Shown here: positions 18,147 through 27,289 of the stretch, one piece after another
Layout of the letters: each line of letters opens with the position of its first letter
How positions within the stretch are numbered: position 1 is the stretch's first letter
Program-made: the position numbers and the translations under genes
The notes under the pieces: generated by a model
What the model was told of the DNA's origin: nothing
Database searches by the model: none
Seen by the model: only the letters and a program-made list of their open reading frames with translations
Origin: Porphyromonas cangingivalis
Lineage (GTDB): Bacteria; Bacteroidota; Bacteroidia; Bacteroidales; Porphyromonadaceae
Length of the DNA: 64,000 bases
NCBI RefSeq assembly: GCF_900638305.1
Contig: NZ_LR134506.1
Span: 1,178,001 to 1,242,000, forward strand
Reading direction: 5' to 3'

Positions 18147-18168
18147 GTGTACTACTGAAGTAGAACAC
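18147..18168 (+). promoter_or_regulatory. GntR (YtrA-type) operator palindrome
   Basis: GTGTACTAC-TGAA-GTAGAACAC is an inverted repeat with 8 of 9 positions matching per arm. It starts 3 bp after the -7 box and covers the predicted transcription start. The GntR-family gene is the third gene of this operon, so autorepression is the simple reading. Confidence 0.65.
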
Positions 18169-18208
18169 AGGATCACAAACAAAATTATTCACTAAAAATA
18201 ATACTAAG

Positions 18209-19042
18209 ATGATAGAAGTTAATAACCTGAGATTTCGTTATCCGATGAAGTTTAAGTTGTTCAACGATGTCTCATTTAACATCGGTAGCGGTAAGATTGT
18301 GGGATTGCTCGGAAAGAATGGCGAGGGTAAGACAACCTTGCTCAAACTCCTTGGCGGTCAACTCCTGAGACTTGATGGAAAGATGAATGTATTCGGCGAA
18401 GACCCGGGAAAACGTAGCGTACACTTTCTCTCGAATGTATTTTACCTTCCTGAGGTGTTTCACATCCCAAAAGGCGTGACGATAAGAAGCTATTTCAATG
18501 CGCTCAAAGGCTTCTATCCTAACTTCTCTGAGAAAATCGCAGCCGAAGCGATGCATGACTTCGAGATCGACTACGACATGAAGTTGAACAAGATATCACA
18601 GGGGCAGCAGAAGAAGGCATTCATCACCTTTGCCTTGGCAGTAAGGGCACAGGTGCTCCTCATGGACGAGCCTACCAACGGACTTGACATCCCATCGAAG
18701 AGCGCATTCAGACGTCTCCTCGCAAAGCATACGAGTGACGATCAGACAATCATCATCAGCACTCATCAGGTACGTGACCTGGAGCAGATCATCGACCACA
18801 TCATGGTGATGCACATCAACAAAATCATTCTCAATGATAGCCTCGCGAACTTGTCCGAGTGCTTCACATTCAGGACAGTGGGCAAGGATGAGACGGCTCT
18901 CTATCAGGAGATGACACCGGCAGGGATGTTCGGGATCTTCAAGAAAGATCAGGACGATGACAGTACCTTCTCGACCGAACTCTTCTTCAATGCTCTCATC
19001 AGCGACAGAGAGAAGATTCTCAAGCTCATCCCACAACAGTAA
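18209..19042 (+). CDS. ABC transporter ATP-binding protein (YtrB-like)
   Basis: The 277-aa ATPase has Walker A GLLGKNGEGKTT, signature KISQGQQKKA (variant of LSGGQ), Walker B LLMDEPTNGLD and the switch His in ISTHQVRD. It is the first gene of an operon with a membrane subunit, a GntR-type YtrA-like regulator and an outer-membrane protein. YtrB-like ATPases work with poorly conserved permeases in cell-envelope stress or bacitracin/cell-wall antibiotic responses; the substrate here is not known. Transcription is likely controlled by the operator at 18147-18168. Confidence 0.93.
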   Translation: MIEVNNLRFRYPMKFKLFNDVSFNIGSGKIVGLLGKNGEGKTTLLKLLGGQLLRLDGKMNVFGEDPGKRSVHFLSNVFYLPEVFHIPKGVTIRSYFNALKGFYPNFSEKIAAEAMHDFEIDYDMKLNKISQGQQKKAFITFALAVRAQVLLMDEPTNGLDIPSKSAFRRLLAKHTSDDQTIIISTHQVRDLEQIIDHIMVMHINKIILNDSLANLSECFTFRTVGKDETALYQEMTPAGMFGIFKKDQDDDSTFSTELFFNALISDREKILKLIPQQ

Positions 19043-19078
19043 CTCTACTACTTCTTCACACTTTTACAACTATATCTT

Positions 19079-19807
19079 ATGGAAAAGACAAACAATATAT
19101 TCTCCCTCAAGCGAGTATTCAATCTCATCAAGATGGAGCTTACCATCACATGGAAAGAGATGTTGCTATTCTGTGCCGTCGGTATTGTCGCCGTCCTTGC
19201 TATGGTGGCACTGACTACTCAAGGGATAATCTTTGCGACCGGCACAAAGTCATCAGAGAGCCAAGTGATGTTAGGGTTTCAACCGGTAGCCTTCTTCATT
19301 TTTGCCTTTTACTACCTGCTGAAGATGGGCAAAAGATTACACAAGTCGGATACGATCGCCTACTGCTCGATACCTGCGAGCACGCTCGATCGTTTTGTCT
19401 CTCTTCTGGGGGTCATGGCGATCTACTTCCTCCTATCCTGCTTGACAGTACAGATAGCATACATCGGCGAAGGGATCATGAACCCCTCGGTATTCCAAAG
19501 CACAATGCAACCCAAGTTCCTGCAAAACTACTTCAATATCGGAGGCTTCTTGGTCGTCAACCCACTCTTCCCCATAGTCTTTATCAAGACCGGCTCTCCA
19601 CTGATCCTTATCAGTGTGATATTCTGGGGCATGATCAGATTTAAACACCTGTTCTACGGCATATTCACAGCATTTGCCTTGACACTGACACTGGGATACT
19701 TCATGAACCTCGAAGTAGGTGTCGGCTACATCATCAGTCTGCTCATCACGGGCGTTGCAATCGTGGCATCGTACATCGCTCTACAAAAATTACAACAACG
19801 CTCATGA
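19079..19807 (+). CDS. ABC transporter membrane subunit, six-helix
   Basis: The 242-aa protein has about six hydrophobic helices and an amphipathic N terminus. There are no sequence-specific motifs, as usual for YtrC/ABC2-like permeases. Its place 36 bp after the ATPase gene and 4-bp overlap (ATGA) with the GntR gene make it the membrane partner. It would form the channel of a dimeric exporter in the inner membrane. Confidence 0.82.
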   Translation: MEKTNNIFSLKRVFNLIKMELTITWKEMLLFCAVGIVAVLAMVALTTQGIIFATGTKSSESQVMLGFQPVAFFIFAFYYLLKMGKRLHKSDTIAYCSIPASTLDRFVSLLGVMAIYFLLSCLTVQIAYIGEGIMNPSVFQSTMQPKFLQNYFNIGGFLVVNPLFPIVFIKTGSPLILISVIFWGMIRFKHLFYGIFTAFALTLTLGYFMNLEVGVGYIISLLITGVAIVASYIALQKLQQRS

Positions 19808-20154
19808 GAGAACAATCCATATTCGTACAGATCTCGGAGACAATAAAGGATCGAATACTCTCCGGTGAGTACACAGCTGACGAGCGTATCCCATCGGTCC
19901 GGGACATCGCCGTGGACATGGAAGTAAACCCCAACACAGTTATGAAAGCATTTGAACTCCTCCAGCGTGACGACCTCATATACAACAAACGTGGGATGGG
20001 CTACTTCGTTGCTCCCGAAGCGATCGAAGCCATCAAGGTCAGTCGCAGGGCAAGACTCAGAGACAACCTCCTACCCTCTCTGTTCAGGGAAATGGAACTC
20101 CTCGGCATAGATATTGCCGAAATCATCGAAGCCTACAACAAGAGGCCGAAGTAA
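19804..20154 (+). CDS. GntR-family regulator, YtrA subfamily
   Basis: This 116-aa protein has the N-terminal GntR winged helix (IFVQISETIKDRILSGEYTADERIPSVRDIAVDMEVNPNTVMKAFELL) and only a short helical C-terminal tail, typical of the YtrA subfamily. It overlaps the permease gene by 4 bp. A matching operator lies at the operon promoter (18147-18168), so it probably represses the whole operon until an envelope-stress ligand or condition releases it. Confidence 0.93.
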   Translation: MREQSIFVQISETIKDRILSGEYTADERIPSVRDIAVDMEVNPNTVMKAFELLQRDDLIYNKRGMGYFVAPEAIEAIKVSRRARLRDNLLPSLFREMELLGIDIAEIIEAYNKRPK

Positions 20155-20186
20155 GTCATTCATACACATACTAAACACACACGATA

Positions 20187-22691
20187 ATGACGAGCAAATA
20201 CTTTTCATGCATCCTGCTTACCCTCTTGAGCCTCACAGCAGTGGCTCAAGAAGGGGGTGGCAGAAGGTTCGATGTCCGAGTATCGGGGACAACTCACTCC
20301 GCTTCGGACAAGGCCATCCTTCCCTTCACGAATGTGATCATATCCGTCGTGAACGGTCGTGACACCCTCACTTACCGACAAGTGAGTGATAAGGATGGAG
20401 CTTTCATGATTGCCTTACCGAGAGCAAAGGAGTACCTCATCGAAGCGACATTCATAGGCATGAAGCCCTACCACGGTCGCCTCAAAGCCGACGGCAACAA
20501 GTCCGACCTCAACGCCGGGGCTATTTATCTCCAAGAAGAGTCCATCGCACTCAAAGAGGCTGTCGTCTCAGCCAAGCGCACACTGGTGAAGACCTCTATC
20601 GACAGACTATCGTACGAGATGTCGGCAGACCCGACAAGCAAGAGTGAGACCCTCCTCGATGCACTGCGCAAGGTGCCCCTCGTGACGGTCGACGGAGAGG
20701 GCAAGATACAGATCAAGGGGTCGAATAACTACCGTATCTACATGAATGGCAAGCCTTCGAACCTCTTCAGCAAGAATGCAAAGGATGTCTTGCAATCCAT
20801 CCCGGCGGGCAACATCAAGAAGATCGAAGTCATCACCGACCCCGGGGTGAAGTACGATGCCGAAGGGGTCTCGGCGATACTGAACATCGTCACCGAGGGC
20901 TCCAAGTTTGAGGGCTATACCGGGAGCGTAGGCATCAACGCAAGCAGTCATCCCATGGGGAATGCGAATGCTTACTTCTCTGCCAAGTATGGGAAGTTCG
21001 GGGTGACGACGAACCTTTCGAGCCACTTCGGGCAGATCAGCGGACTTCCGGGAGAGAGCATCCGCAAGACCACAGAGTCCACTATCACTCAGGACAGAGA
21101 AATGAGCATCAACAAGATGTTCGGCGGATTTGGCAACATCCTACTATCCTACGAGATCGACTCCCTCAACCTCATCAACATCAATGGCAACTTCAGAGCA
21201 AATACGGGAGAAATCTCCATCCTCTCTCGCGAAAACGGCTTCTTGAACGCAAACCCTGCGCATCTCCTCGACATCAACAGAAGCGAAAACCTCACTCGTT
21301 ATGGCAGTGGCGGAGGCGAACTTTCGGCAGACTTTCAACACAGTACACGAAAGCCCGGCGAACTCCTCACACTCTCCTACAACTACTCCTACACCCCTGA
21401 CATCAGAGACATCACGGTGACCAACCACGGTAGCAAGACACCCCTTCCGGGCTTTTCGGACAAAGGCTTCTACATCCAGCAGAGCAAGGTCAATGGAGGT
21501 CTCCGAGAGCACACCGGCCAGATTGACTACACTACGCCCCTGGGCTCTCGGCAAGTGATCGAAGCCGGAGCGAAGTACATCGACCGCACCTCATCCAGCG
21601 ACCCTATATACAAGCACAAGCTTGCACCCGATGGAGCTTGGCAAGAAGGCAGCGTGCACGGTGAGGGGATCAAAAACAGTGTCTTCGAACACACGTACAG
21701 GATCGGTGCAGCTTACTTTGCTTACCAATACAGCACCCCAAAGTTCTCCGCCAAGGTCGGTGCTCGCCTCGAAGCAGGAGAAGTACGTGCAACATTTGAC
21801 AAGACGCCCGAAGCGGACTTCTCCAACAAATTCTTCGAATGGGTACCACAGCTCAACCTCTCGTACAACCTCAGCATGACTTCTATCCTCAAGGTGGGAT
21901 ACAACTTCCGCATCCAACGTCCCTCGATATGGCACCTCAATCCCTTCCGCACACAGATGGACGAACTCGTCGTAAGCACCGGCAATCCGAACCTCAAGGC
22001 CGAACGTCTGCACAAGCTCAACATCGACTACTCAGCCTTTACCCCCAAACTGTCTTACATGATATCTGTCGCCTATGAGTTCACCGACAATGCCATCGAG
22101 ACCTACACCTTCAAGGACGGCAAATACATCCACAATACGTTTGGCAACATCGGGAAGAATAAGAGCATCATCCTCAACGGCTACTTCATGTACAACCCTA
22201 CAATGTGGCTTCGGATCTTCTCCAACTTCAACATCGCAGCCACACATCAGAAGAGCACTCAGCTCGGTCTCTCACGCAACATCGTCAGCGGGACGGCGAT
22301 GCTCGGAGCCACAGCCACCCTGCCATGGGAAGTCATGCTCAACCTCAACGGTGGCATGTTCAAGACCCAACAAGGGATACAGACCACCTACGATCCATCA
22401 TACTTCACCTCCGTCGGCTTGACCAAGCAGATGCTGGGCGACAAGCTTACCCTCAGTCTCAGCGTACAAAATCCCCTTCAGCGGTACCTGACATTCAACG
22501 GCACGACAAAGGGCGAAGGCTTCGAACACGTGGAAAAGAACTCATTCACAGGCCGTGCGATCTCCTTCGGCATCACCTACAAGTTCGGCCAAATGAGATC
22601 GAAAGTAGCCAAGACCCGGCGCACCATCCATAACGATGACCTCGCTCCCAAGCAAGAGCAAGGCGGTGGCAGTCTGCCAGTGCAGAAATAA
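20187..22691 (+). CDS. TonB-dependent receptor-like outer-membrane beta-barrel protein
   Basis: The 834-aa protein has a Sec signal peptide, an N-terminal carboxypeptidase-regulatory-like beta domain (about 30-115, ending LQEESIALKEAVVSA), a plug-like domain (LLDALRKVPLVTVDGEG, INGKPSNLF-like IYMNGKPSNLF), and a long barrel of the OMP_b-brl_3 type ending near FGITYKFG. The terminal residues after the barrel form a basic/Gln-rich tail. It lies 32 bp after the GntR gene in the same direction, so it appears to be the operon's last gene. An outer-membrane receptor under YtrA-type control is noteworthy. Ligand unknown. Confidence 0.9.
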   Translation: MTSKYFSCILLTLLSLTAVAQEGGGRRFDVRVSGTTHSASDKAILPFTNVIISVVNGRDTLTYRQVSDKDGAFMIALPRAKEYLIEATFIGMKPYHGRLKADGNKSDLNAGAIYLQEESIALKEAVVSAKRTLVKTSIDRLSYEMSADPTSKSETLLDALRKVPLVTVDGEGKIQIKGSNNYRIYMNGKPSNLFSKNAKDVLQSIPAGNIKKIEVITDPGVKYDAEGVSAILNIVTEGSKFEGYTGSVGINASSHPMGNANAYFSAKYGKFGVTTNLSSHFGQISGLPGESIRKTTESTITQDREMSINKMFGGFGNILLSYEIDSLNLININGNFRANTGEISILSRENGFLNANPAHLLDINRSENLTRYGSGGGELSADFQHSTRKPGELLTLSYNYSYTPDIRDITVTNHGSKTPLPGFSDKGFYIQQSKVNGGLREHTGQIDYTTPLGSRQVIEAGAKYIDRTSSSDPIYKHKLAPDGAWQEGSVHGEGIKNSVFEHTYRIGAAYFAYQYSTPKFSAKVGARLEAGEVRATFDKTPEADFSNKFFEWVPQLNLSYNLSMTSILKVGYNFRIQRPSIWHLNPFRTQMDELVVSTGNPNLKAERLHKLNIDYSAFTPKLSYMISVAYEFTDNAIETYTFKDGKYIHNTFGNIGKNKSIILNGYFMYNPTMWLRIFSNFNIAATHQKSTQLGLSRNIVSGTAMLGATATLPWEVMLNLNGGMFKTQQGIQTTYDPSYFTSVGLTKQMLGDKLTLSLSVQNPLQRYLTFNGTTKGEGFEHVEKNSFTGRAISFGITYKFGQMRSKVAKTRRTIHNDDLAPKQEQGGGSLPVQK

Positions 22692-22754
22692 GCCCTCACA
22701 CTCGGGACTCTGCGCCCCAACAAACGATACAAGAAAAAACTGAAAACGGACCTT

Positions 22755-22843
22755 TTCTGTCCCTTATCGGAGAGTACTCCGGTAGGGGACAGAATATTTT
22801 CTGTTGCCCGACAGAAAGTGTTCTGTCAGGCGACAGAGAGGGT
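22755..22843. repeat. 22-bp-period palindromic repeat array, family 1, copy B
   Basis: ACAGA motifs lie at 22789, 22811 and 22833 (22 bp apart) with TTCTGT partners. An extra TTCTGT precedes a hairpin of about 12 bp (22760-22787, TCGGAG-AGTA-CTCCGG core). Confidence 0.75.
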
Positions 22844-22910
22844 CACCTTGTCTATGTGAGGGGCGTTCCTTTGTATCAGGGGGAGGGAAGGCATTGTACC
22901 ACAAAAGGAA

Positions 22911-22950
22911 AGCCCCCACCCTTCCGAGATTGTGAAGTGAGATGGGGGCT
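22911..22950 (-). terminator. Probable terminator for fmt
   Basis: AGCCCCCA/TGGGGGCT stem (22911-22918 and 22943-22950) with an inner CTTC/GAAG pairing. On the minus strand it is followed by TTCCTTTTG. It lies 44 bp after the fmt stop. Confidence 0.6.
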
Positions 22951-22994
22951 ACTATCTTATAATTGTATATTATCTGCCGGATCAGGAGGGAAGA

Positions 22995-23978
22995 TCAGAA
23001 GACTTTCGCCACGGAGGAAAGGTCGAAGCCATTTGCCAAGTCGCGTGCCCGGATGGGGCGTTTCGAGGGCATCTGTATGGTTTTGAGGAGGATTGCACCT
23101 TTTGTTGTGCCGACAAGGAGCCCTTCTTTCGTTGCCTTCATCTGACCTGCGGAGAGAGAGGTATCGTGGGGCAGGAGTTCGGCATCGAAAACCTTCACTT
23201 CGATGTCCGTGCCGTCTACCATGTGCCAAGTGGCGATCGCAGAGGGGTAAGGCGACATCGCCCGGATACGTCTGTCGACTTCGACAGCTGTACAAGAAGA
23301 GAAGCGGAGCAGTCTGTCTTCTTTGAAGATCTTGGGTGCTTGAGGTAACGAAGCCTCGTCCTCATACATCTCCGGCTGGGGAGTGGAGGGTACGACCTCG
23401 TTGTTCCGAATAAGTTCGATGGTCTCGACGACCAAGTCGGCACCCGTCGTCATGAGTTTGTCGTGCAGAGAGCCACCCGTCTCCTGAGAGGTAAGCCCGA
23501 CCTCTCTGCGCATGAGGACTTGCCCTGTGTCGATCTGTTCGTCGAGAAAGAAGGTCGTCACTCCTGTCACGGTCTCACCGTTGAGGATGGCGTGCTGAAT
23601 GGGTGCTGCGCCACGGTACTTCGGCAGGAGCGAGGCATGGAGGTTGAACGTCCCACGGTGCGGCATCCCCCACACCTCCTTGGGCAACATACGGAAGGCC
23701 ACCACGATGAAGAGGTCAGCACCGAGAGCCCTTAGTTCGGAGAGGAAAGCCTCATCCTTGAGGCGTTCGGGCTGGAGCACAGGGAGCCCCTGCTCGACAG
23801 CATAAGCCTTGACGGACGAAGGATGGAGCTTGTGACCTCGCCCTGCAGGCTTGTCGGGCATCGTCACCGCTGCGACGACATTGTACCCTTCATCGACGAT
23901 ACGACGGAGGATGTGAGTGGCAAAATCGGGTGTCCCAAGGAAGACGATCTTGAGATCCTTGGCTATGGTTGTATTCAT
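22995..23978 (-). CDS. fmt: Methionyl-tRNA formyltransferase
   Basis: This 327-aa enzyme formylates initiator Met-tRNA with 10-formyl-THF. Seen motifs are FLGTPDFA at the N terminus, the catalytic loop NLHASLLPKYRGAAPIQHAI (Asn, His and the downstream Asp in DEQIDTG), and the C-terminal OB-like domain. Length is normal. It is the last gene of a Sua5-ClC-fmt cluster (28-bp and 35-bp gaps), an order I recall from other Bacteroidales. Confidence 0.96.
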   Translation of the reverse strand: MNTTIAKDLKIVFLGTPDFATHILRRIVDEGYNVVAAVTMPDKPAGRGHKLHPSSVKAYAVEQGLPVLQPERLKDEAFLSELRALGADLFIVVAFRMLPKEVWGMPHRGTFNLHASLLPKYRGAAPIQHAILNGETVTGVTTFFLDEQIDTGQVLMRREVGLTSQETGGSLHDKLMTTGADLVVETIELIRNNEVVPSTPQPEMYEDEASLPQAPKIFKEDRLLRFSSCTAVEVDRRIRAMSPYPSAIATWHMVDGTDIEVKVFDAELLPHDTSLSAGQMKATKEGLLVGTTKGAILLKTIQMPSKRPIRARDLANGFDLSSVAKVF

Positions 23979-24006
23979 TTATATATGGTCTTGAAGTAAG
24001 CGGAGG

Positions 24007-25818
24007 TCAGTCTCCGTTGAAGTTATTGATGAGGACGTCTCGATAGGTATTGAAGATACGAGACTTGGAAACAAATCCGAGGTACTTCCCTTCGGTGTCG
24101 ACGACGGGGAGATTCCACGCATTGACATCGTCGAAGAGATCCATCACCTCTTCCATATTCATATCCGACACGACCTTGGCAGGCGGAGTGATCATGAACT
24201 GGGAGACCTTGAAGCGATCGTAAAGCTCGGACCTGAACATGATGTTTCGGATGTTGTCGAGCATCACGATACCCATGATCTTACCGTCATCTCCGACGAC
24301 AGGGAATACATTACGCTGACTCTCACTGAAGACCCTCACCACATCCCCGAGTGTCATACTCGGATGGAGACGACTGAAGTTTTGTTCGATCACATTGTCC
24401 ACCTGCATCAGGGTCAGTACGGCCTTGTCCTTGTGATGGGTAAGGAGTTTACCTTTCTCCGCCAGTCGAAGCGAATAGATACTGTGAGGCAAGAAGACCT
24501 TTATCGTGGCATACGAACTGATCGACACGAGCAACAACGGCAGGAAGAGGGAGTAGCTCCCGGTGAGTTCGGCGATCAAGAATGTACCCGTGAGCGGTGC
24601 GTGCATCACCCCGGCCATGACCCCGGCCATCCCCATAAGGGCAAAGTTTTTGGTCGAAAGATGAGGGAAGATGAAGCTCACTGCTTCGACGCCACTGAGC
24701 AGGTCGATGATGTGCGAGAAGAAAAAGCCGACCAAAGCACCGACAAACAGAGAGGGTGCGAAGACCCCACCACTACCACCACCGGAATTGGTCGCCACTG
24801 TGGCAAAGACCTTGAACAGCAAACTGAGCAAGACGAAGAGGGGCAAGACCCATATCTTATCCCCGAGGAGGGAAAAGAAAGAGCCTACCATGATGTCCTG
24901 AGGATCGCCATCGATGAGACTGCTGATGGTCTGGTACCCTTCACCATACAACGACGGCAGGATGAAGATAAGGACACTGAGGATGAGAGCCGAGATGAGA
25001 TAGCGTCGTCGATAGAGCTTGATCCCTCTGAGCTTCTTCTCCAGTGAGAATGATATCTTGGTGAAATACAACGATGCCAAGCCACAGCAGATCCCGAGCA
25101 GGAGCACGAAAGGAATACGATCGAGCTCGAACGTATCCGACATACTGAACGAGAACATCGCATCTGTCCCGAAAAGGAAGTATGCCATCGTCGCCCCCGT
25201 GACCGATGAGATGAGCAGTGGCAATACCGATGTCAGCGTGAGGTCAAGCATCAAGACCTCGATGACGAAGATAAGCCCCGTAATAGGAGCTTTGAAGATC
25301 CCCGAGACAGCACCGGCTGCACCACAGCCCACGAGGAGCATGAGGTTACGCTGATCGAGCCGGAAGAGACGACCAATATTACTTCCTATGGCCGATCCCG
25401 TGAGTACGATAGGTGCTTCCGCTCCGACAGAGCCCCCCATACCGATGGTGACGGACGAAGCCACAAGAGAAGTCCACATATTGTGCGGCTTGATACGGCT
25501 CTTGCGTTGAGAGAGGGCATAGAGGATCTTCGTCACACCGTGGCTGATGTCATCCTTGACGATGTAGCGCACAAAGAGTCCTGCAAGCAAAACCCCGATG
25601 ACGGGGAAGATCAAAAAGCCCAAATCAAGACCGTCAAACACGAGCCGGTTCGTCACAAAGTCCTGAATGAGATGTATCGCCCCCTTGAGCAGTGCTGCCA
25701 CCAAGGCACAAGAGATACCGACGATGAAGCTGAGGAAACTGATGAACACAGGTTCCTTGATATTCTCCTCTCGCCAGCTCAAGAACTTAAAAAACTTATC
25801 TTCGAGTGTTTTCTTCAT
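24007..25818 (-). CDS. ClC-family chloride channel/antiporter with CBS pair
   Basis: The 603-aa protein has the ClC membrane domain (about residues 20-440) with GMGGSVGAEAPIV, holding the gating Glu equivalent (GAEAP instead of GREGP), and GGSGGVFAPSLFVGALVG. Two CBS domains follow at about 455-600. The gating Glu favours a Cl-/H+ exchanger rather than a simple channel. CBS pairs sense adenine nucleotides. It lies 28 bp before fmt and 35 bp after the Sua5-type gene. Confidence 0.94.
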   Translation of the reverse strand: MKKTLEDKFFKFLSWREENIKEPVFISFLSFIVGISCALVAALLKGAIHLIQDFVTNRLVFDGLDLGFLIFPVIGVLLAGLFVRYIVKDDISHGVTKILYALSQRKSRIKPHNMWTSLVASSVTIGMGGSVGAEAPIVLTGSAIGSNIGRLFRLDQRNLMLLVGCGAAGAVSGIFKAPITGLIFVIEVLMLDLTLTSVLPLLISSVTGATMAYFLFGTDAMFSFSMSDTFELDRIPFVLLLGICCGLASLYFTKISFSLEKKLRGIKLYRRRYLISALILSVLIFILPSLYGEGYQTISSLIDGDPQDIMVGSFFSLLGDKIWVLPLFVLLSLLFKVFATVATNSGGGSGGVFAPSLFVGALVGFFFSHIIDLLSGVEAVSFIFPHLSTKNFALMGMAGVMAGVMHAPLTGTFLIAELTGSYSLFLPLLLVSISSYATIKVFLPHSIYSLRLAEKGKLLTHHKDKAVLTLMQVDNVIEQNFSRLHPSMTLGDVVRVFSESQRNVFPVVGDDGKIMGIVMLDNIRNIMFRSELYDRFKVSQFMITPPAKVVSDMNMEEVMDLFDDVNAWNLPVVDTEGKYLGFVSKSRIFNTYRDVLINNFNGD

Positions 25819-25853
25819 GCTCTTCTTGTCGTATTAGTACCACAAACTTATCC

Positions 25854-26438
25854 TTATCGAATTAGGACGAAAGTACCGTCCGCATTGAGCTTCATGATCT
25901 TCGAAGCACTGCGGGGACGATTGTCCTCCTGACGGTACTTTACGACGTAGTCCACAGCCTCGGTGATCTCGGGTGAGATTTCGGAGAAAAACCTTGGTGC
26001 CGGTTCTCCTGAGATGTTCGCAGAAGTAGAGACGATAGGTTTGCGGAAACGCTGGCACAAAGCACGGCAGAACGGTTCGTCACACACCCGGATTCCCGCA
26101 CTGCCATCCTCAGCCAAGAGGTTCGGTGCAAGACCACGGACATTGGGATAAATGATCGTAAGAGGTTCGGTCGCCAAGTCGGTGAGGTCGTAAGCCAGCT
26201 CGGGGACCTCGTCCATCAAGCCCTGCAACTTGGCATTCGTATCCACAATACTGATAAGTGCCTTGGCATCCTCACGTCGTTTGAGGGCATACACCTTCTT
26301 CACAGCATCGGGATTCGTTGCATCGCAACCTATACCCCATATCGTATCGGTAGGATAGAGGATGAGCTCTCCTCGCTGGAGAGCCTCCAATGCAGCTTGC
26401 AGATCTTCTTTAGCGTAGACGAATTGTTCTTCTTTCAT
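25854..26438 (-). CDS. Threonylcarbamoyl-AMP synthase (Sua5/YciO/YrdC)
   Basis: Starting at the ATG at 26438 gives 194 aa. The frame is open to 26573, but the extra residues do not resemble the family. Motifs are LYPTDTIWGIGCDA near the N terminus, KRREDAK, and STSANISGEPAP. The enzyme makes L-threonylcarbamoyl-AMP from Thr, bicarbonate and ATP for tRNA t6A37; TsaB, the partner pathway protein, is encoded at 61877 in this window. It is first in the cluster with ClC and fmt. A short YciO-like protein of other function cannot be fully excluded. Confidence 0.92.
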   Translation of the reverse strand: MKEEQFVYAKEDLQAALEALQRGELILYPTDTIWGIGCDATNPDAVKKVYALKRREDAKALISIVDTNAKLQGLMDEVPELAYDLTDLATEPLTIIYPNVRGLAPNLLAEDGSAGIRVCDEPFCRALCQRFRKPIVSTSANISGEPAPRFFSEISPEITEAVDYVVKYRQEDNRPRSASKIMKLNADGTFVLIR

Positions 26439-26838
26439 GACATTTATCTCATTGTTGATTTCGGACGAACTAAGGTACAACATTTTCAATGAAGACAACT
26501 CATCAGCCGTCACGAAAACACGCAGTACACCACGAATTCTTGATTTTCGGAATATCCTGCATTTCGATTGCATTACCGATGATTTACCTTATACATAACC
26601 CTCCTTTGATACTTAAGGGCAAAATTCTCCTATCAAAAGGTCACAATCTTGGATCTGATTCAAACATTGGCACACCACTTGTGCAATTCATGATATTAAA
26701 CGGCAACCTTGGAGAGAATGGACAAAATCAAACTAAGAGTGCATCTTCCGATTAAATAATTGTACTCTACTCACTTCTCTGTCTTTTTCAACATATTTTT
26801 CGACACACTCCTACTATTACCCTTACAAAGGGGAGAGG
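26439..26838. other. 400-bp intergenic stretch
   Basis: No gene is supported here. A plus-strand open frame of 88 codons (26489-26755) has a single hydrophobic stretch but no recognisable family and no promoter box. The left edge probably holds the Sua5-ClC-fmt promoter: minus-strand TACCTTAG near 26470, weak. Confidence 0.4.
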
Positions 26839-27153
26839 TTACAAATTCTCTTTTCCGAACTTAGCAATCTCATCAATAATCGGCAGGACTTTCTCACCCA
26901 ATGGTGTAAGAGAGTACTCTACCCTGGGAGGGACTTCGGGATATTGCTTCTTCCTGATCAATCCTTTTACACAGAGAAACTTCAACTCATCAACAAGCAT
27001 CTTTTCGCTAATACCCGGGATAGCACGTTTGAGTTCTCCGTAACGAATTATCTTTCGATTGATTTGAAAGATGATAAGCAAGGTCCATTTACCGGCAAAA
27101 ATCTGCATTGACTTTCGTACGGGGCATTCGTCATCCAAAATTTTTCTCTCCAT
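26839..27153 (-). CDS. HxlR-family transcriptional regulator
   Basis: This 104-aa protein starts at the ATG at 27153; the frame is open further upstream, but the extra residues are not HxlR-like. The family signature is clear: CPVRKSMQIFAGKWTLLII, followed by ELKRAIPGISEKMLVDELKFL (recognition helix) and the wing PPRVEYSLTPLGEKV. The early Cys (position about 10) is the redox- or electrophile-sensing Cys of HxlR/HypR/YodB-type regulators. It is divergent from the NTF2-like lipoprotein gene, with a 136-bp shared promoter region. Confidence 0.93.
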   Translation of the reverse strand: MERKILDDECPVRKSMQIFAGKWTLLIIFQINRKIIRYGELKRAIPGISEKMLVDELKFLCVKGLIRKKQYPEVPPRVEYSLTPLGEKVLPIIDEIAKFGKENL

Positions 27154-27220
27154 AATTTTTTTCTTACTGATTATCAATAAATCTAACAATATAGTAAGTA
27201 TCTCACACCTTTGTAAGTAC

Positions 27221-27251
27221 TTGTCTACTATGACGTAAAGGTATAACTTTA
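27221..27251 (+). promoter_or_regulatory. Candidate promoter in the HxlR/NTF2-like divergon
   Basis: TTG at about 27221 is followed by a 20-bp spacer and TAACTTTA (one mismatch to TAnnTTTG) about 40 bp before the ATG at 27290. Direct-repeat-like GTAAGTACTTG sequences nearby (27187-27225) are possible HxlR sites. Confidence 0.4.
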
Positions 27252-27289
27252 CCATCAAATCTTTGACTTGAAACAAAAAATAAGGAAGG

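Noticed and set aside
26489-26755. 88-codon plus-strand open frame with one hydrophobic stretch
   Set aside because: No promoter box, no recognisable family, and it overlaps the probable Sua5 promoter region; composition looks non-coding.
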